Assembly: GCA_965222995.1 (NCBI GenBank) | Contig: OZ244977.1 | Coordinates: forward strand, 3,100,001-3,164,000 | Direction of reading: 5' to 3' | Length of the DNA: 64,000 nt | Source of the DNA: SB11 sp965222995 | Lineage (GTDB): Bacteria; Bacteroidota; Bacteroidia; UBA8524 | In this document: positions 9,465-18,140 of the stretch, piece after piece | Numbering within the stretch: the first letter of the stretch is position 1 | How the letters are laid out: every line of letters starts with the position of its first letter | Notes under the pieces: generated by a model | What the model was told of the DNA's origin: nothing | Database searches by the model: none | The model's input: the letters and a program-made list of their open reading frames with translations, nothing else | Made by a program: the position numbers and the translations under genes

Positions 9465-10343
9465 ATGAAGACCTTACTACTTATATTTTCACTCATATTT
9501 TATGTGGAGATAAGCGCTCAAAACAACCCTCCAACTATAAAAGCTCAATCACAACATGCCTTGTATGGATTACAAGTTTGTATTGATATAGAAACTGAAG
9601 ATAATGATGGAGACAGTGTTTTTATAGGTTTTATAACTAAAATATCCCAATCTATATTTACACAAACCAACTCATTCAAAAAATTTGCAACAGGTTCGGT
9701 TTGCTTAACCACAACTCGCGGCACCCATTCAGACCAACAACCAAATGCTATGGTTATTTATGCAACTGACAAAAAAGACACAACATTTAAAACTGTTTCG
9801 GTTACCATTCCCAGATACCCCCATACTGTTCGTCCTGTAATAGAAAAACTAAATTATAATACCTTTAAAATTGGTGTTAAAGGTGATAAAAATGAACCGT
9901 GGGAAGATTATAAGGGCTTAAAACATGAGATTAGAATTTTTGACTCTAATAATAATTTACTTCTAAAAGACACTAATCAAGTATACACATTCACAGCTCC
10001 TACGTACGAAAAATATATTCTTTATGTAGTTTATACTACATCAACACCTGCCCTTCATGCTACAAGAGATACACTATACCCTGACATGAATGTGAGTACT
10101 CACTCACTTTCTTATCAAAACCTAAAAGTATACCCTAACCCAACAACAGGCACCGTTTTCATAGAAAACCTGCCACAAGATGTAGAAACCATAGTTGTAA
10201 ATGATGTTTTAGGAAAAGAACTAAAGCAATTACAACACACTAAGTCTTTCACTATAGAAAATTTACCTACAGGTATTTATTGGGTAGAATTTAGAAACTC
10301 ACAAGGAGTTTTAGCCAGAAAAAAGCTAATTAAAACCGATTAA
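9465..10343 (+). CDS. Secreted protein with T9SS type A sorting domain (paralog 2)
   Basis: 292 residues, a full-length paralog of the preceding gene. Shared blocks include VCIDIETED, GDSVFIG, VKGDKNEPWE, TRDTLYP and the sorting-domain start LKVYPNPTT. The signal peptide is MKTLLLIFSLIFYVEISAQ. The C-terminal sorting domain ends in the usual basic tail (ARKKLIKTD). The two genes probably form one transcript after a tandem duplication. The last 4 bases overlap the convergent gene at 10340. Confidence 0.85.
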   Translation: MKTLLLIFSLIFYVEISAQNNPPTIKAQSQHALYGLQVCIDIETEDNDGDSVFIGFITKISQSIFTQTNSFKKFATGSVCLTTTRGTHSDQQPNAMVIYATDKKDTTFKTVSVTIPRYPHTVRPVIEKLNYNTFKIGVKGDKNEPWEDYKGLKHEIRIFDSNNNLLLKDTNQVYTFTAPTYEKYILYVVYTTSTPALHATRDTLYPDMNVSTHSLSYQNLKVYPNPTTGTVFIENLPQDVETIVVNDVLGKELKQLQHTKSFTIENLPTGIYWVEFRNSQGVLARKKLIKTD

Positions 10344-11617
10344 TCGTTTTGCTTTAAAACCTTTAAACGAACCTCCTCTATACGGGCACTTTCTTGTTTT
10401 AATACGGTTATTTTAAAGCCATCTAAAGCAAGTTTCTCACCCGCCTCAGGTATATCCTCATGCTGGGCAATAATGAAGCCTCCAAGAGTTTCATAATCTC
10501 CTTCAGGTATATTCAAGTCATAGGTTTCGTTCAGGTAATCCACCTCTAATCGTGCTGAAAACTCAAACTCAACATCACTAATCTTTTTCTCTAAAAGTTC
10601 CTCTACATCGTGTTCGTCATCAATATCACCAATAATCTCCTCTAAAATATCTTCAAGAGTAACTATACCTGCCGTACCTCCAAACTCATCCAATACCAGT
10701 GCTATACTTTTCCGCTCGGCGGTAAAACGCTTTAGTAAATCACTGGCAGGAGTAGATTCCGTTACCATAATAATAGGTATCAAAATATGTTTAATTTGCT
10801 TGGGCTGCTTAAACATATCGGCCTGGTGTGCATAGCCTATAATATTATCAATGGTTTCCTGGTAAAGCAGTATGCGCGAGTGCCCGCTACTTATAAACAA
10901 TTGATATAGTTCTTCAATATTCTCATTTAGTTCTATACCAACCACATCCGTACGGGGCAGCATACAATCGCGGGCCTTTAGTTTATCAAAATCCAGCGCG
11001 TTCTTAAACATCTCGGCGTCCACATCCGTATCCTCATCCAAATCCATATTAGCACTTTCGCTTATGTATTGGTCAAGGTCTATTTTAGTAAAAGAGTGGT
11101 TTGCTTTTTTGGGTAAGGGGGTTTTTGTAAATGTTTTAAGCATACCCATTGCTACCCACTCTGCAAAACGTGTTATGGGCAAGAAAAGAAAATAAAAAAC
11201 CCTGAATGGCAGTACCAAAGCAAACAGCATCCTATCAGGGTTGGCTCTGAAAATAACCTTAGGCAAAAACTCAGCAAATATGAGTACTATAATGGTAGAG
11301 ATAATTGTTTGTACCAATAAAATAAGAATCTCATTTTCATAGGGGGTAGGTAATATGCCCCGCATAGCTCTTTCTATTACCATACCCATATAAATACCGT
11401 AAATAACTATTACTACATTGTTACCTACAAGTGTGGTACTTATAAAGCGTGAAGGTTCTTTTACATAACCGCCTAAAATGCGTGCAATAAAACTCCCTTG
11501 CGTTTTTTTAAGCTCAATACGCAACTTGTTAGCGGTAATAAAGGCAATTTCAATTCCGGAAAAGAAGGCTGATAGCGTGAGTGTTATTATGATTATAAGC
11601 CAACTATAATAGTCCAT
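10340..11617 (-). CDS. CNNM/CBS/CorC-domain membrane protein (hemolysin family, GldE-like)
   Basis: 425-residue inner-membrane protein. N-terminal CNNM (DUF21) region with about four membrane helices (residues 1-165), then a CBS pair (about 205-330, containing MLPRTDVVGIEL and ALVLDEFGGTAGIVTLEDILEEIIG), and a C-terminal CorC/HlyC domain (about 345-420, GDYETLGGFIIAQ). CNNM/CorC proteins are linked to Mg2+ and Co2+ efflux. In Bacteroidota, GldE has the same architecture and cooperates with GldD in gliding and T9SS lipoprotein assembly. No gldD is next to it here, so the choice between the two is open; older annotations call this family TlyC hemolysin. It converges with the T9SS paralog and overlaps it by 4 bases. 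Confidence 0.85.
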   Translation of the reverse strand: MDYYSWLIIIITLTLSAFFSGIEIAFITANKLRIELKKTQGSFIARILGGYVKEPSRFISTTLVGNNVVIVIYGIYMGMVIERAMRGILPTPYENEILILLVQTIISTIIVLIFAEFLPKVIFRANPDRMLFALVLPFRVFYFLFLPITRFAEWVAMGMLKTFTKTPLPKKANHSFTKIDLDQYISESANMDLDEDTDVDAEMFKNALDFDKLKARDCMLPRTDVVGIELNENIEELYQLFISSGHSRILLYQETIDNIIGYAHQADMFKQPKQIKHILIPIIMVTESTPASDLLKRFTAERKSIALVLDEFGGTAGIVTLEDILEEIIGDIDDEHDVEELLEKKISDVEFEFSARLEVDYLNETYDLNIPEGDYETLGGFIIAQHEDIPEAGEKLALDGFKITVLKQESARIEEVRLKVLKQND

Positions 11618-11709
11618 TTAGGGGTACAACAGTAACTACTACAAAGAAACACATTTTTATTAGATGTTATGATACTCTTTTATACACGGCTAACTTGTAT
11701 GTTTGTGCA

Positions 11710-12852
11710 GTGGGCAATGTATACGACATATTGATTTTAGGGGCAGGCCCTGCAGGAGCTTCCGCAGCTTTAGCACTTAAAAATAGTGGCTTAAAAGTAG
11801 CTTTGGTTGATAAAGCCTCTTTCCCACGTCATAAAACTTGTGGCGATGCCATTCCCGGCCCAACGCTAAAGGCACTAAAACAAATAATTCCTGATTTTGA
11901 TAGTGAGTTGAAACAACTCAAGCTAAAGCAAAGCATTAAGCATTGCCATATTGTTGCACCAAATAATAAAACTATAATTATTGACTGGCAGGCTGAAGCT
12001 TATAACTCTCCCCGTGAAAGTTTCGATGATTTTCTCTTTAATCAGGTAAAAAAGCATACCGACACCATCATTTTTGAAGGCTTTGAGGCAAGCGATATTA
12101 GTTACAACGAGGGCACTTGGACTTTAATCCAAAGAAATACATCGGAACAATTGCAAGCCAAACTATTAATTGGCTGTGGCGGGGCAAACTCTGTTTTAGC
12201 CAAACATGTAGCCCAACATAAGCTAGACAGAGAAAGGCATTGCACTGCTGTTGCTGCTTATTATGAGGGCATAAACAGTGATGATTTAACCAACAAATTC
12301 TATTTATTTAAAAACTATTTGCCCGGCTATTTCTGGGTATTTCCGTTGGGGAACAACACTTTTAACGTAGGTTTTGGCATCGTATCAAGCGAAGCGGCCA
12401 AACACAATATAAAATTACGTGAGGTAATGACTAATATTATTAGCCATGAACCTACTGTGAAACCACTATTTAGTAACGCAAAGCAAACATCGGAAGTTAA
12501 AGGGTTCGGGCTGCCTATTGGCGGGAAGAATATACATATCAGTGGTGAAGGCTTTATGCTTGCAGGCGATGCTGCCTCACTAATAGACCCGTTACAAGGG
12601 CATGGTATAGACAAAGCAGCATATAGCGGTGTTTCTGCTGCTAAACAAGCCATTAAATGTTTTGAGGCAGAAAACTTTTCAGCCGAGTTTATAAAGCAAT
12701 ATGACGACGAGGTATATGCAAAATATGGTGTTGAACTAAAGCGCAATTACAAACTGATGCGTATGCTGAATAAGCAACCTTGGGTGGTAAATGCTGCTGC
12801 CAGATTTGCAAATATCCCTTTTGTGAAAAAAGCTGTATTGAAGAATTTTTAA
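11710..12852 (+). CDS. FAD-dependent oxidoreductase, geranylgeranyl reductase family
   Basis: About 380 residues. The N-terminus is a dinucleotide-binding fold (YDILILGAGPAGASAA), followed by the family motif PRHKTCGDAI and the second FAD-binding motif GDAASLIDPLQGHGID at about 285-300. Members saturate isoprenoid chains or act on other lipophilic substrates; the substrate here is unknown. No ATG is available near the FAD motif. TTG 11695 and GTG 11710 are in frame. I prefer GTG 11710, because a TATGTTTG -7-like element at 11698-11705 would place transcription start close to it. The gene stands alone; a palindromic repeat follows. Confidence 0.8.
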   Translation: MGNVYDILILGAGPAGASAALALKNSGLKVALVDKASFPRHKTCGDAIPGPTLKALKQIIPDFDSELKQLKLKQSIKHCHIVAPNNKTIIIDWQAEAYNSPRESFDDFLFNQVKKHTDTIIFEGFEASDISYNEGTWTLIQRNTSEQLQAKLLIGCGGANSVLAKHVAQHKLDRERHCTAVAAYYEGINSDDLTNKFYLFKNYLPGYFWVFPLGNNTFNVGFGIVSSEAAKHNIKLREVMTNIISHEPTVKPLFSNAKQTSEVKGFGLPIGGKNIHISGEGFMLAGDAASLIDPLQGHGIDKAAYSGVSAAKQAIKCFEAENFSAEFIKQYDDEVYAKYGVELKRNYKLMRMLNKQPWVVNAAARFANIPFVKKAVLKNF

Positions 12853-12913
12853 TTTATTTCAGCCTCACCTTAATCCTCTAATAATAACATAAAGGGAAGC
12901 TATAGCATAAGCT

Positions 12914-13003
12914 CGTCATTGCAAGGTTGTGCGAAGCAATCTGCATGAGATTGATACAATAAAGGTTGCTTCACATGCCTAAGAAGCCTTGATCGCAATA
13001 ACG
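12914..13003. repeat. Degenerate palindromic intergenic repeat
   Basis: CGTCATTGC (12914-12922) is mirrored by GCAATAACG (12995-13003) with one mismatch. GAAGCAATCT (12933-12942) is mirrored by AGGTTGCTTC (12963-12972), and also hairpins locally with AGATTG (12948-12953). The sequence type (CGTCATTGCgAGG...GAAGCAATCT) resembles dispersed palindromic elements seen in many bacterial genomes. It fills the gap between the convergent oxidoreductase and comB genes. Confidence 0.6.
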
Positions 13004-13015
13004 GTAACGGTTATT

Positions 13016-13747
13016 TTATTGATTTGATACTGTACTTTCTAACGAAAAGGGTACTAATACCCCATTGTTATAAATAGGTACAATGTCTGTAACATCTTGC
13101 TTAAGGCAAAGGGGCACATCATCAACACCCAATCGTTCAAAGCGTTGTGCGTGGTTACTTCTACGCAAAAAACCCTCTAAATCTCTCGAGCTTGATTGAT
13201 ATAAGCTTAGTGCTGTAATACAAGCATCGCTACTTATATCAAAATTTTCTTTAATCCTATTTAAAACAGCCCCTGCAAATACAGTATCTTCTAGGTTAAA
13301 CTTATTTTTCCATCCTGCACATGCTAAAACTACGGATTGCTCCCACTCAATCAGTTTATTGCATAAGGCAATAATATTGGTAAAAGCCCCGGTTAGTATT
13401 TTATCGGCTGCTTTGCACTGGTGCAAGGTATGTGTTCCGTTAGTAGTAGTTAATACAATGGTTTTTCCTTTTACTATTTCAGGAGTAAAGCTTTCCGGCG
13501 AGTTGCCCAGTGTAAACCCTTCAACCTTCTCTCCGTTTCGTTCTGCTGCTACAACAAAATCTTTTCCCAAATACTCACGTGCTTCTTCAACAGTTTCAGC
13601 AGGAATAATCCGTTCAGCCCCATTAATAAAGGCATAGCACATAGTAGTAGTAGCACGTAAAACGTCTATAACCACAACTACTTTGCCTTCTAAATCATAG
13701 TAAGGCACTAAAGCAGGAGAAAATATTACTTCAGCAGTAGGTTCCAA
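13016..13747 (-). CDS. comB: 2-phosphosulfolactate phosphatase family protein (ComB)
   Basis: 243 residues. ComB removes phosphate from 2-phosphosulfolactate in coenzyme M synthesis; the family is also widespread in bacteria that make no coenzyme M. Signature segments are VVVIDVLRATTTMC (about 24-37), ERNGEKVEGFTLGNSP (about 69-84), VLTTTNGT (about 96-103) and LACAGW (about 141-146). It begins 12 bases after the stop of kbl and is presumably co-transcribed with it. Sulfolactate metabolism or sulfonolipid precursors are possible contexts in Bacteroidota, but nothing else nearby supports either, so the physiological substrate is open. Confidence 0.85.
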   Translation of the reverse strand: MEPTAEVIFSPALVPYYDLEGKVVVVIDVLRATTTMCYAFINGAERIIPAETVEEAREYLGKDFVVAAERNGEKVEGFTLGNSPESFTPEIVKGKTIVLTTTNGTHTLHQCKAADKILTGAFTNIIALCNKLIEWEQSVVLACAGWKNKFNLEDTVFAGAVLNRIKENFDISSDACITALSLYQSSSRDLEGFLRRSNHAQRFERLGVDDVPLCLKQDVTDIVPIYNNGVLVPFSLESTVSNQ

Positions 13748-13759
13748 AATAGTTATTAA

Positions 13760-14959
13760 TTAAGCAGTTGCTTTCAGCACACCCAGTTCATGCCCCACCT
13801 TGGTAAATGCAGCTATAGCTTTCTCTAAATGATGACGCTCATGCCCCGCAGATACTTGTACACGAATACGCGCCTGCCCTTTGGGTACAACAGGGAAAAA
13901 GAAGCCGATAACATAAATACCTTCTTCTAATAATTTAGCTGCCATATTTTGTGCTATAACAGCATCATAAAGCATTATAGGTACTATAGCGTGTTCACCT
14001 GGTTTAATGTCAAACCCTGCTTTGGTCATTTCACTGCGGAAGAACTTGGTATTTTCTTCCAACTTGTCGCGTAGCTCGGTAGTTTCACTCAACATATCTA
14101 AAACAGCAATACTTGCCCCTGTTATGGAAGGAGCTAATGTATTTGAGAATAAATATGGACGAGAGCGTTGGCGCAACATATCAATAATTTCTTTTTTACC
14201 TGATGTGAAACCGCCCGATGCTCCACCAAGTGCTTTACCCAAAGTACCGGTAATTATATCTATACGTCCCAATACTCCGCGATACTCATGCGTACCACGC
14301 CCGTTTTTACCCATAAAACCGCTGGCATGGCATTCGTCTATCATTACAAGGGCTTTATACTTATCTGCCAAATCACAAATCTTATCCAATTGGGCAATAG
14401 TACCGTCCATACTAAACACCCCATCGGTAACAATCATGCGGTTTTTGCAATGTTGTGTAGCTTTCAGTTTCTCTTCCAAATCAGCCATATCGTTGTGGTT
14501 ATAGCGGTGGCGTTCTGCCTTGCATAAACGAACACCGTCAATAATACTGGCATGGTTCAACGCATCACTAATTATAGCATCTTCCGCACCCAGTAAAGGT
14601 TCAAAAACACCCCCATTAGCATCAAAAGCCGCGGCATATAGTATAGTATCTTCCGTGCCTAAAAATTTGGCTAGTTTTTCTTCCAGTTCTTTATGAATAT
14701 CCTGCGTTCCGCATATAAAACGTACCGATGACATTCCGTAACCATGTGTATCAATAGCTTTTTTTGCGGCTTCAATTACTTTGGGGTGCGATGAAAGACC
14801 TAAATAGTTATTGGCGCAAAAGTTTATTACCTCTTGCCCGGTATTCAGTTTTATATCTGCCCCTTGCGGTGAAGTAATTATTCGCTCGCTTTTATATAAT
14901 CCGTTGTCTTTAATTTCTTGAAGTTCTTTTTCCAGTATAGGTTTTAGAGTATCGTACAT
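13760..14959 (-). CDS. kbl: Glycine C-acetyltransferase (2-amino-3-ketobutyrate CoA ligase)
   Basis: PLP enzyme of the alpha-oxoamine synthase family, cleaving 2-amino-3-oxobutyrate with CoA to glycine and acetyl-CoA in threonine catabolism. 399 residues, extremely similar to E. coli Kbl in block order: NFCANNYLGL, SVRFICGTQDIHKELE, DALNHASIIDGVRLC, VTDGVFSMDG, the PLP-lysine segment TGTLGKALGGASGG and a C-terminal GQARIRVQ. The partner threonine dehydrogenase (tdh) is not in the window. Start ATG 14959 aligns with the family. It is first in a two-gene unit with comB. Related enzymes such as cysteate acyltransferases share the fold, but the detailed similarity favours Kbl. Confidence 0.92.
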   Translation of the reverse strand: MYDTLKPILEKELQEIKDNGLYKSERIITSPQGADIKLNTGQEVINFCANNYLGLSSHPKVIEAAKKAIDTHGYGMSSVRFICGTQDIHKELEEKLAKFLGTEDTILYAAAFDANGGVFEPLLGAEDAIISDALNHASIIDGVRLCKAERHRYNHNDMADLEEKLKATQHCKNRMIVTDGVFSMDGTIAQLDKICDLADKYKALVMIDECHASGFMGKNGRGTHEYRGVLGRIDIITGTLGKALGGASGGFTSGKKEIIDMLRQRSRPYLFSNTLAPSITGASIAVLDMLSETTELRDKLEENTKFFRSEMTKAGFDIKPGEHAIVPIMLYDAVIAQNMAAKLLEEGIYVIGFFFPVVPKGQARIRVQVSAGHERHHLEKAIAAFTKVGHELGVLKATA

Positions 14960-14989
14960 AATCGCTTATTTCTAAATTTTAAGGAACTA

Positions 14990-14997
14990 CAAATGTA
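14990..14997 (-). promoter_or_regulatory. Candidate -7 element of kbl-comB
   Basis: On the minus strand TACATTTG (TAnnTTTG), 30 bases before the kbl ATG. Confidence 0.4.
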
Positions 14998-15061
14998 TTG
15001 TTTTTATGAAAACGGCTAAGGATAAATACTTTTAATTACTTTCGAAAAAATCCATTTTGCA

Positions 15062-15659
15062 ATGAATAAATTTATTGCCTTCCTCCTTATTTTACTTGTT
15101 GCCCCTCTTCTAGGAGGGATATACGGTATATTACACGACCAACTTACCTATACCCTGTCTGAAGAATACTATACTAAGTTTAAGTTCATACAATTTGGAA
15201 TTATACATTGGGATATTGCTGAAAACATAGGCACCGGAAAAAGCTCCTGAGATAATTTTAAGTACTCCAAGGCTTGGTGTTGCTGTTGTAGGTTTTTTAG
15301 CCACTTGGTGGGTAGGTTTATTTATAGGTTTTATACTCGGAGTTGTGGGATTTATTCATAACAATGGGAATAGAATGTTTAAAGTTACCCTTAAAGCATT
15401 TCTGCTAACCGTTATTATTGCTTTGGTTATAGGGTTGCTAGGCTTGGTTTATAGAAAAATAGTTTTAGTTCCCAACCCTCCTGATTGGCATTTGCCCGAT
15501 AACCTTATTGCTAAAGACCGTTTTATAATGGTAGGCAGTATGGACAACTTCAGCTACCTGGGAGGATTGATAGGTTTGTTTGTAAGTATTGTATTTACCA
15601 TACTACAAAAAAGAAAACACAAAAAGTCTTTAGGAGAAGCCCAAGGAAACCTGCCATAA
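15062..15659 (+). pseudogene. Frameshifted four-helix membrane protein of unknown function
   Basis: Two reading frames form one protein. The first (15062-15250, MNKFIAFLLILLVAPLLGG...) ends prematurely in TGA. The second frame is open from 15243 (APEIILSTPRLGVAVVGFLATWW...) through the second open frame to 15659. Removing one A from the five-A run at 15238-15242 joins them into a protein of about 198 residues with roughly four hydrophobic helices: one at the N-terminus, two in the middle and one before the basic KKRKHKK C-terminus. The hydrophobic pattern continues across the junction, which supports a single ancestral gene. It may be a real inactivation, a homopolymer sequencing error or, less likely, a programmed shift. 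I do not recognise the family. Confidence 0.75.
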
Positions 15660-15671
15660 TAGCAGGTTTTT
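15647..15671 (+). terminator. Terminator overlapping the end of the frameshifted gene
   Basis: AAACCTGC (15647-15654) pairs with GCAGGTTT (15662-15669), followed by T. The stop codon lies in the loop. Confidence 0.65.
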
Positions 15672-15815
15672 CATTACATAAAGATAGAGATGTCAGTACG
15701 GTTAGCGTCTTTATCCTATCGAAACGTATTTTTATCGATGAAAAAAAACTCTTGGTTTAGTTTTTGAGAAATGAGGGCTAAACGATTTGGAATTTTTTAA
15801 CCCAAGAATAATAGA

Positions 15816-15823
15816 TATTTTTG
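15816..15823 (+). promoter_or_regulatory. Candidate -7 element of ftsH
   Basis: TATTTTTG matches TAnnTTTG, 60 bases before the ftsH start. The rest of 15672-15883 shows no other clear signal. Confidence 0.4.
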
Positions 15824-15883
15824 ACGGTTTTTTAAACCTTTCCAAATACCATCCGTTAACAACGATATTAAGACACCGAATAC

Positions 15884-18007
15884 ATGCAGGAGAAGGAAAA
15901 TTTTGAACGTCCTAAAGGTACCGACAATAAAAATCGAAACATAAATCCTTTCAACAAAAAGCCCAATAGCCCAAAAGGCAAATCATCAGGGCCAAAATTT
16001 AATTTATACTGGATATATGGTATAGTTGCATCACTATTAATGCTGATGCTGTTTTTCCCTAACTACAACAGCCCCAAAGAAATTACCAAGCGCGAGCTGG
16101 TTGATATGATTAAAAACCATGATGTTGGGAAAATTGTAATTGTAAACGAGAAAATTGCCGAAATATACCTTACTAAAGAAGCTCTTGAAAAAGAGGAATA
16201 TAAAAGTAAGAAAAAATCAAAAGGACTTTTTGGGGATGATAGCCCGCATTTTCAGTTACAAACGGGTAACACTGAATCATTTAATAAGCTATTAGAAGAC
16301 ACCCAAGAAGGTTTTTCAGCCGATGAACGTATTTATGCTGAAGCCGATACCCGCAGGAATATTTTGCTTGAATTATTTCAGGTATTAGGCCCGATACTGC
16401 TAATACTGGTAATATTTTTATTCTTTATGCGCCGTATGAGTGGTGGTGCAGGCGGTGGTGCAGGTTCGCAGATATTCAACATAGGAAAATCTAAAGCCCA
16501 ACTGTTTGATAAAGATACGCAGGTAAATGTTACTTTTAATGATGTTGCAGGACTAGAAGAAGCCAAAGTAGAGGTAATGGAAATTGTAGATTTCCTTAAA
16601 AACCCTCAAAAATATACCAACTTAGGAGGTAAGATACCTAAAGGTGCTTTGCTGGTAGGCCCTCCGGGTACAGGTAAAACGCTTTTGGCAAAAGCTGTAG
16701 CTGGTGAAGCCAATGTACCTTTCTTCTCGCTTTCAGGTTCTGATTTTGTGGAAATGTTTGTGGGTGTGGGAGCTTCAAGAGTAAGAGACCTATTCCGCCA
16801 AGCCAAAGAAAAAGCACCATGTATTATTTTTATTGATGAGATTGATGCTATAGGACGTGCCAGAGGCAAGAATATGGTTACAGGAGGTAACGATGAGCGT
16901 GAAAGTACTTTGAACCAGCTATTGACAGAAATGGACGGTTTTGGTACAGATACAGGAGTAATAATTATGGCGGCAACAAACCGCCCCGATGTGTTGGACA
17001 GTGCCCTTTTACGTCCCGGTCGTTTTGATAGACAAATAGCTATTGACAAACCTGATTTGGTGGGTCGTGAACAGATTTTTAAAGTACACCTTAAACCTTT
17101 GAAAATTGATGAGGATGTAGATGCTAAAAAACTATCGGCACAAACCCCCGGATTTGCGGGTGCAGAGATTGCTAATGTTTGTAACGAAGCTGCACTTATA
17201 GCTGCCCGAAGAGATAAAAAAGCTATTGATATGCAAGATTTTCAAGATGCTATTGATAGAGTAATCGGTGGGCTGGAGAAAAAGAACAAGATTATATCAC
17301 CCGAAGAAAAGAAAATTGTCGCTTACCATGAAGCGGGGCATGCTATTGCAGGTTGGTTTTTAGAGTATGCCGACCCTTTGGTTAAGGTTTCAATTGTACC
17401 CCGTGGTGTTGCCGCTTTGGGATATGCACAATACTTACCCAAAGAACAGTACTTATACCGCCAAGAGCAATTGCTAGATATGATGTGCATGACTTTGGGA
17501 GGGCGCGCAGCCGAAGACATTATTTTCGGAAGTATAAGTACAGGTGCCCAAAACGATTTGGAGCGAATTACTAAAATGGCTTATGGCATGGTGACTATGT
17601 ATGGTATGAACGAAAAGGTGGGTAATGTATCTTTTAACGACCCCCAAGGTGAGTTTGGCTATGGCAAACCATATAGCGACACTACTGCTGAACTTATTGA
17701 CGAGGAAGTACGAAACATAATTAAAGAAGCTTATGAGCGTACTAAACAATTACTGAAAGAAAGAGGCAATGAGCTTGAAATTATAGCACAGGAGTTATTA
17801 GCAAAAGAAATAATTTTCCAAAGTGATTTGGAGAGATTAATTGGCAAACGCCCTTTTGATACTAAAACCAGCTATGAAGAGTATATGGATAAGGACAGTG
17901 AAGTAGCTCCCGAAAGCATTCGCAACGAAGCAACTACCAATGTTGAAGTTGAAGCACCAAAAACCGACGGGGCTGAAACTACAGAAAATGCTGACAAAAC
18001 TGAATAA
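15884..18007 (+). CDS. ftsH: ATP-dependent zinc metalloprotease FtsH
   Basis: Membrane-bound AAA+ protease degrading misfolded membrane proteins and regulatory substrates. 707 residues. Domain order: a Lys/Asn-rich N-terminus, membrane helix about 44-62, extracytoplasmic domain, second helix about 163-183, and a Gly-rich linker (GGAGGGAGS). The AAA domain has Walker A GPPGTGKT at 259-266, Walker B IIFIDEIDAIG and the SRH segment (MAATNRPDVLD, LLRPGRFDRQ). The M41 protease domain has the zinc-binding HEAGH at 482-486. All catalytic residues are present. The C-terminal 40 residues are an acidic, low-complexity tail typical of the family. It is monocistronic, with a good terminator. Confidence 0.97.
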   Translation: MQEKENFERPKGTDNKNRNINPFNKKPNSPKGKSSGPKFNLYWIYGIVASLLMLMLFFPNYNSPKEITKRELVDMIKNHDVGKIVIVNEKIAEIYLTKEALEKEEYKSKKKSKGLFGDDSPHFQLQTGNTESFNKLLEDTQEGFSADERIYAEADTRRNILLELFQVLGPILLILVIFLFFMRRMSGGAGGGAGSQIFNIGKSKAQLFDKDTQVNVTFNDVAGLEEAKVEVMEIVDFLKNPQKYTNLGGKIPKGALLVGPPGTGKTLLAKAVAGEANVPFFSLSGSDFVEMFVGVGASRVRDLFRQAKEKAPCIIFIDEIDAIGRARGKNMVTGGNDERESTLNQLLTEMDGFGTDTGVIIMAATNRPDVLDSALLRPGRFDRQIAIDKPDLVGREQIFKVHLKPLKIDEDVDAKKLSAQTPGFAGAEIANVCNEAALIAARRDKKAIDMQDFQDAIDRVIGGLEKKNKIISPEEKKIVAYHEAGHAIAGWFLEYADPLVKVSIVPRGVAALGYAQYLPKEQYLYRQEQLLDMMCMTLGGRAAEDIIFGSISTGAQNDLERITKMAYGMVTMYGMNEKVGNVSFNDPQGEFGYGKPYSDTTAELIDEEVRNIIKEAYERTKQLLKERGNELEIIAQELLAKEIIFQSDLERLIGKRPFDTKTSYEEYMDKDSEVAPESIRNEATTNVEVEAPKTDGAETTENADKTE

Positions 18008-18030
18008 GCAAAACTTAATTTGATAATTAA

Positions 18031-18064
18031 AAAAAGCCTCACAAAATTATGTGGGGCTTTTTTA
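18031..18064 (+). terminator. Rho-independent terminator after ftsH
   Basis: AAAAAGCCTCAC (18031-18042) pairs with GTGGGGCTTTTT (18051-18062), with one G-U pair, and is followed by T. Confidence 0.8.
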
Positions 18065-18122
18065 TTAGGCATTAGTTTTTCACATAAACATTTCAGCACT
18101 AACAAAAACATTCTTCATTTAT

Positions 18123-18130
18123 TACATTTG
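18123..18130 (+). promoter_or_regulatory. Candidate -7 element of the LUD-lpxH unit
   Basis: TACATTTG followed by C, 10 bases before the ATG at 18141. Confidence 0.45.
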
Positions 18131-18140
18131 CTATTAAGCA

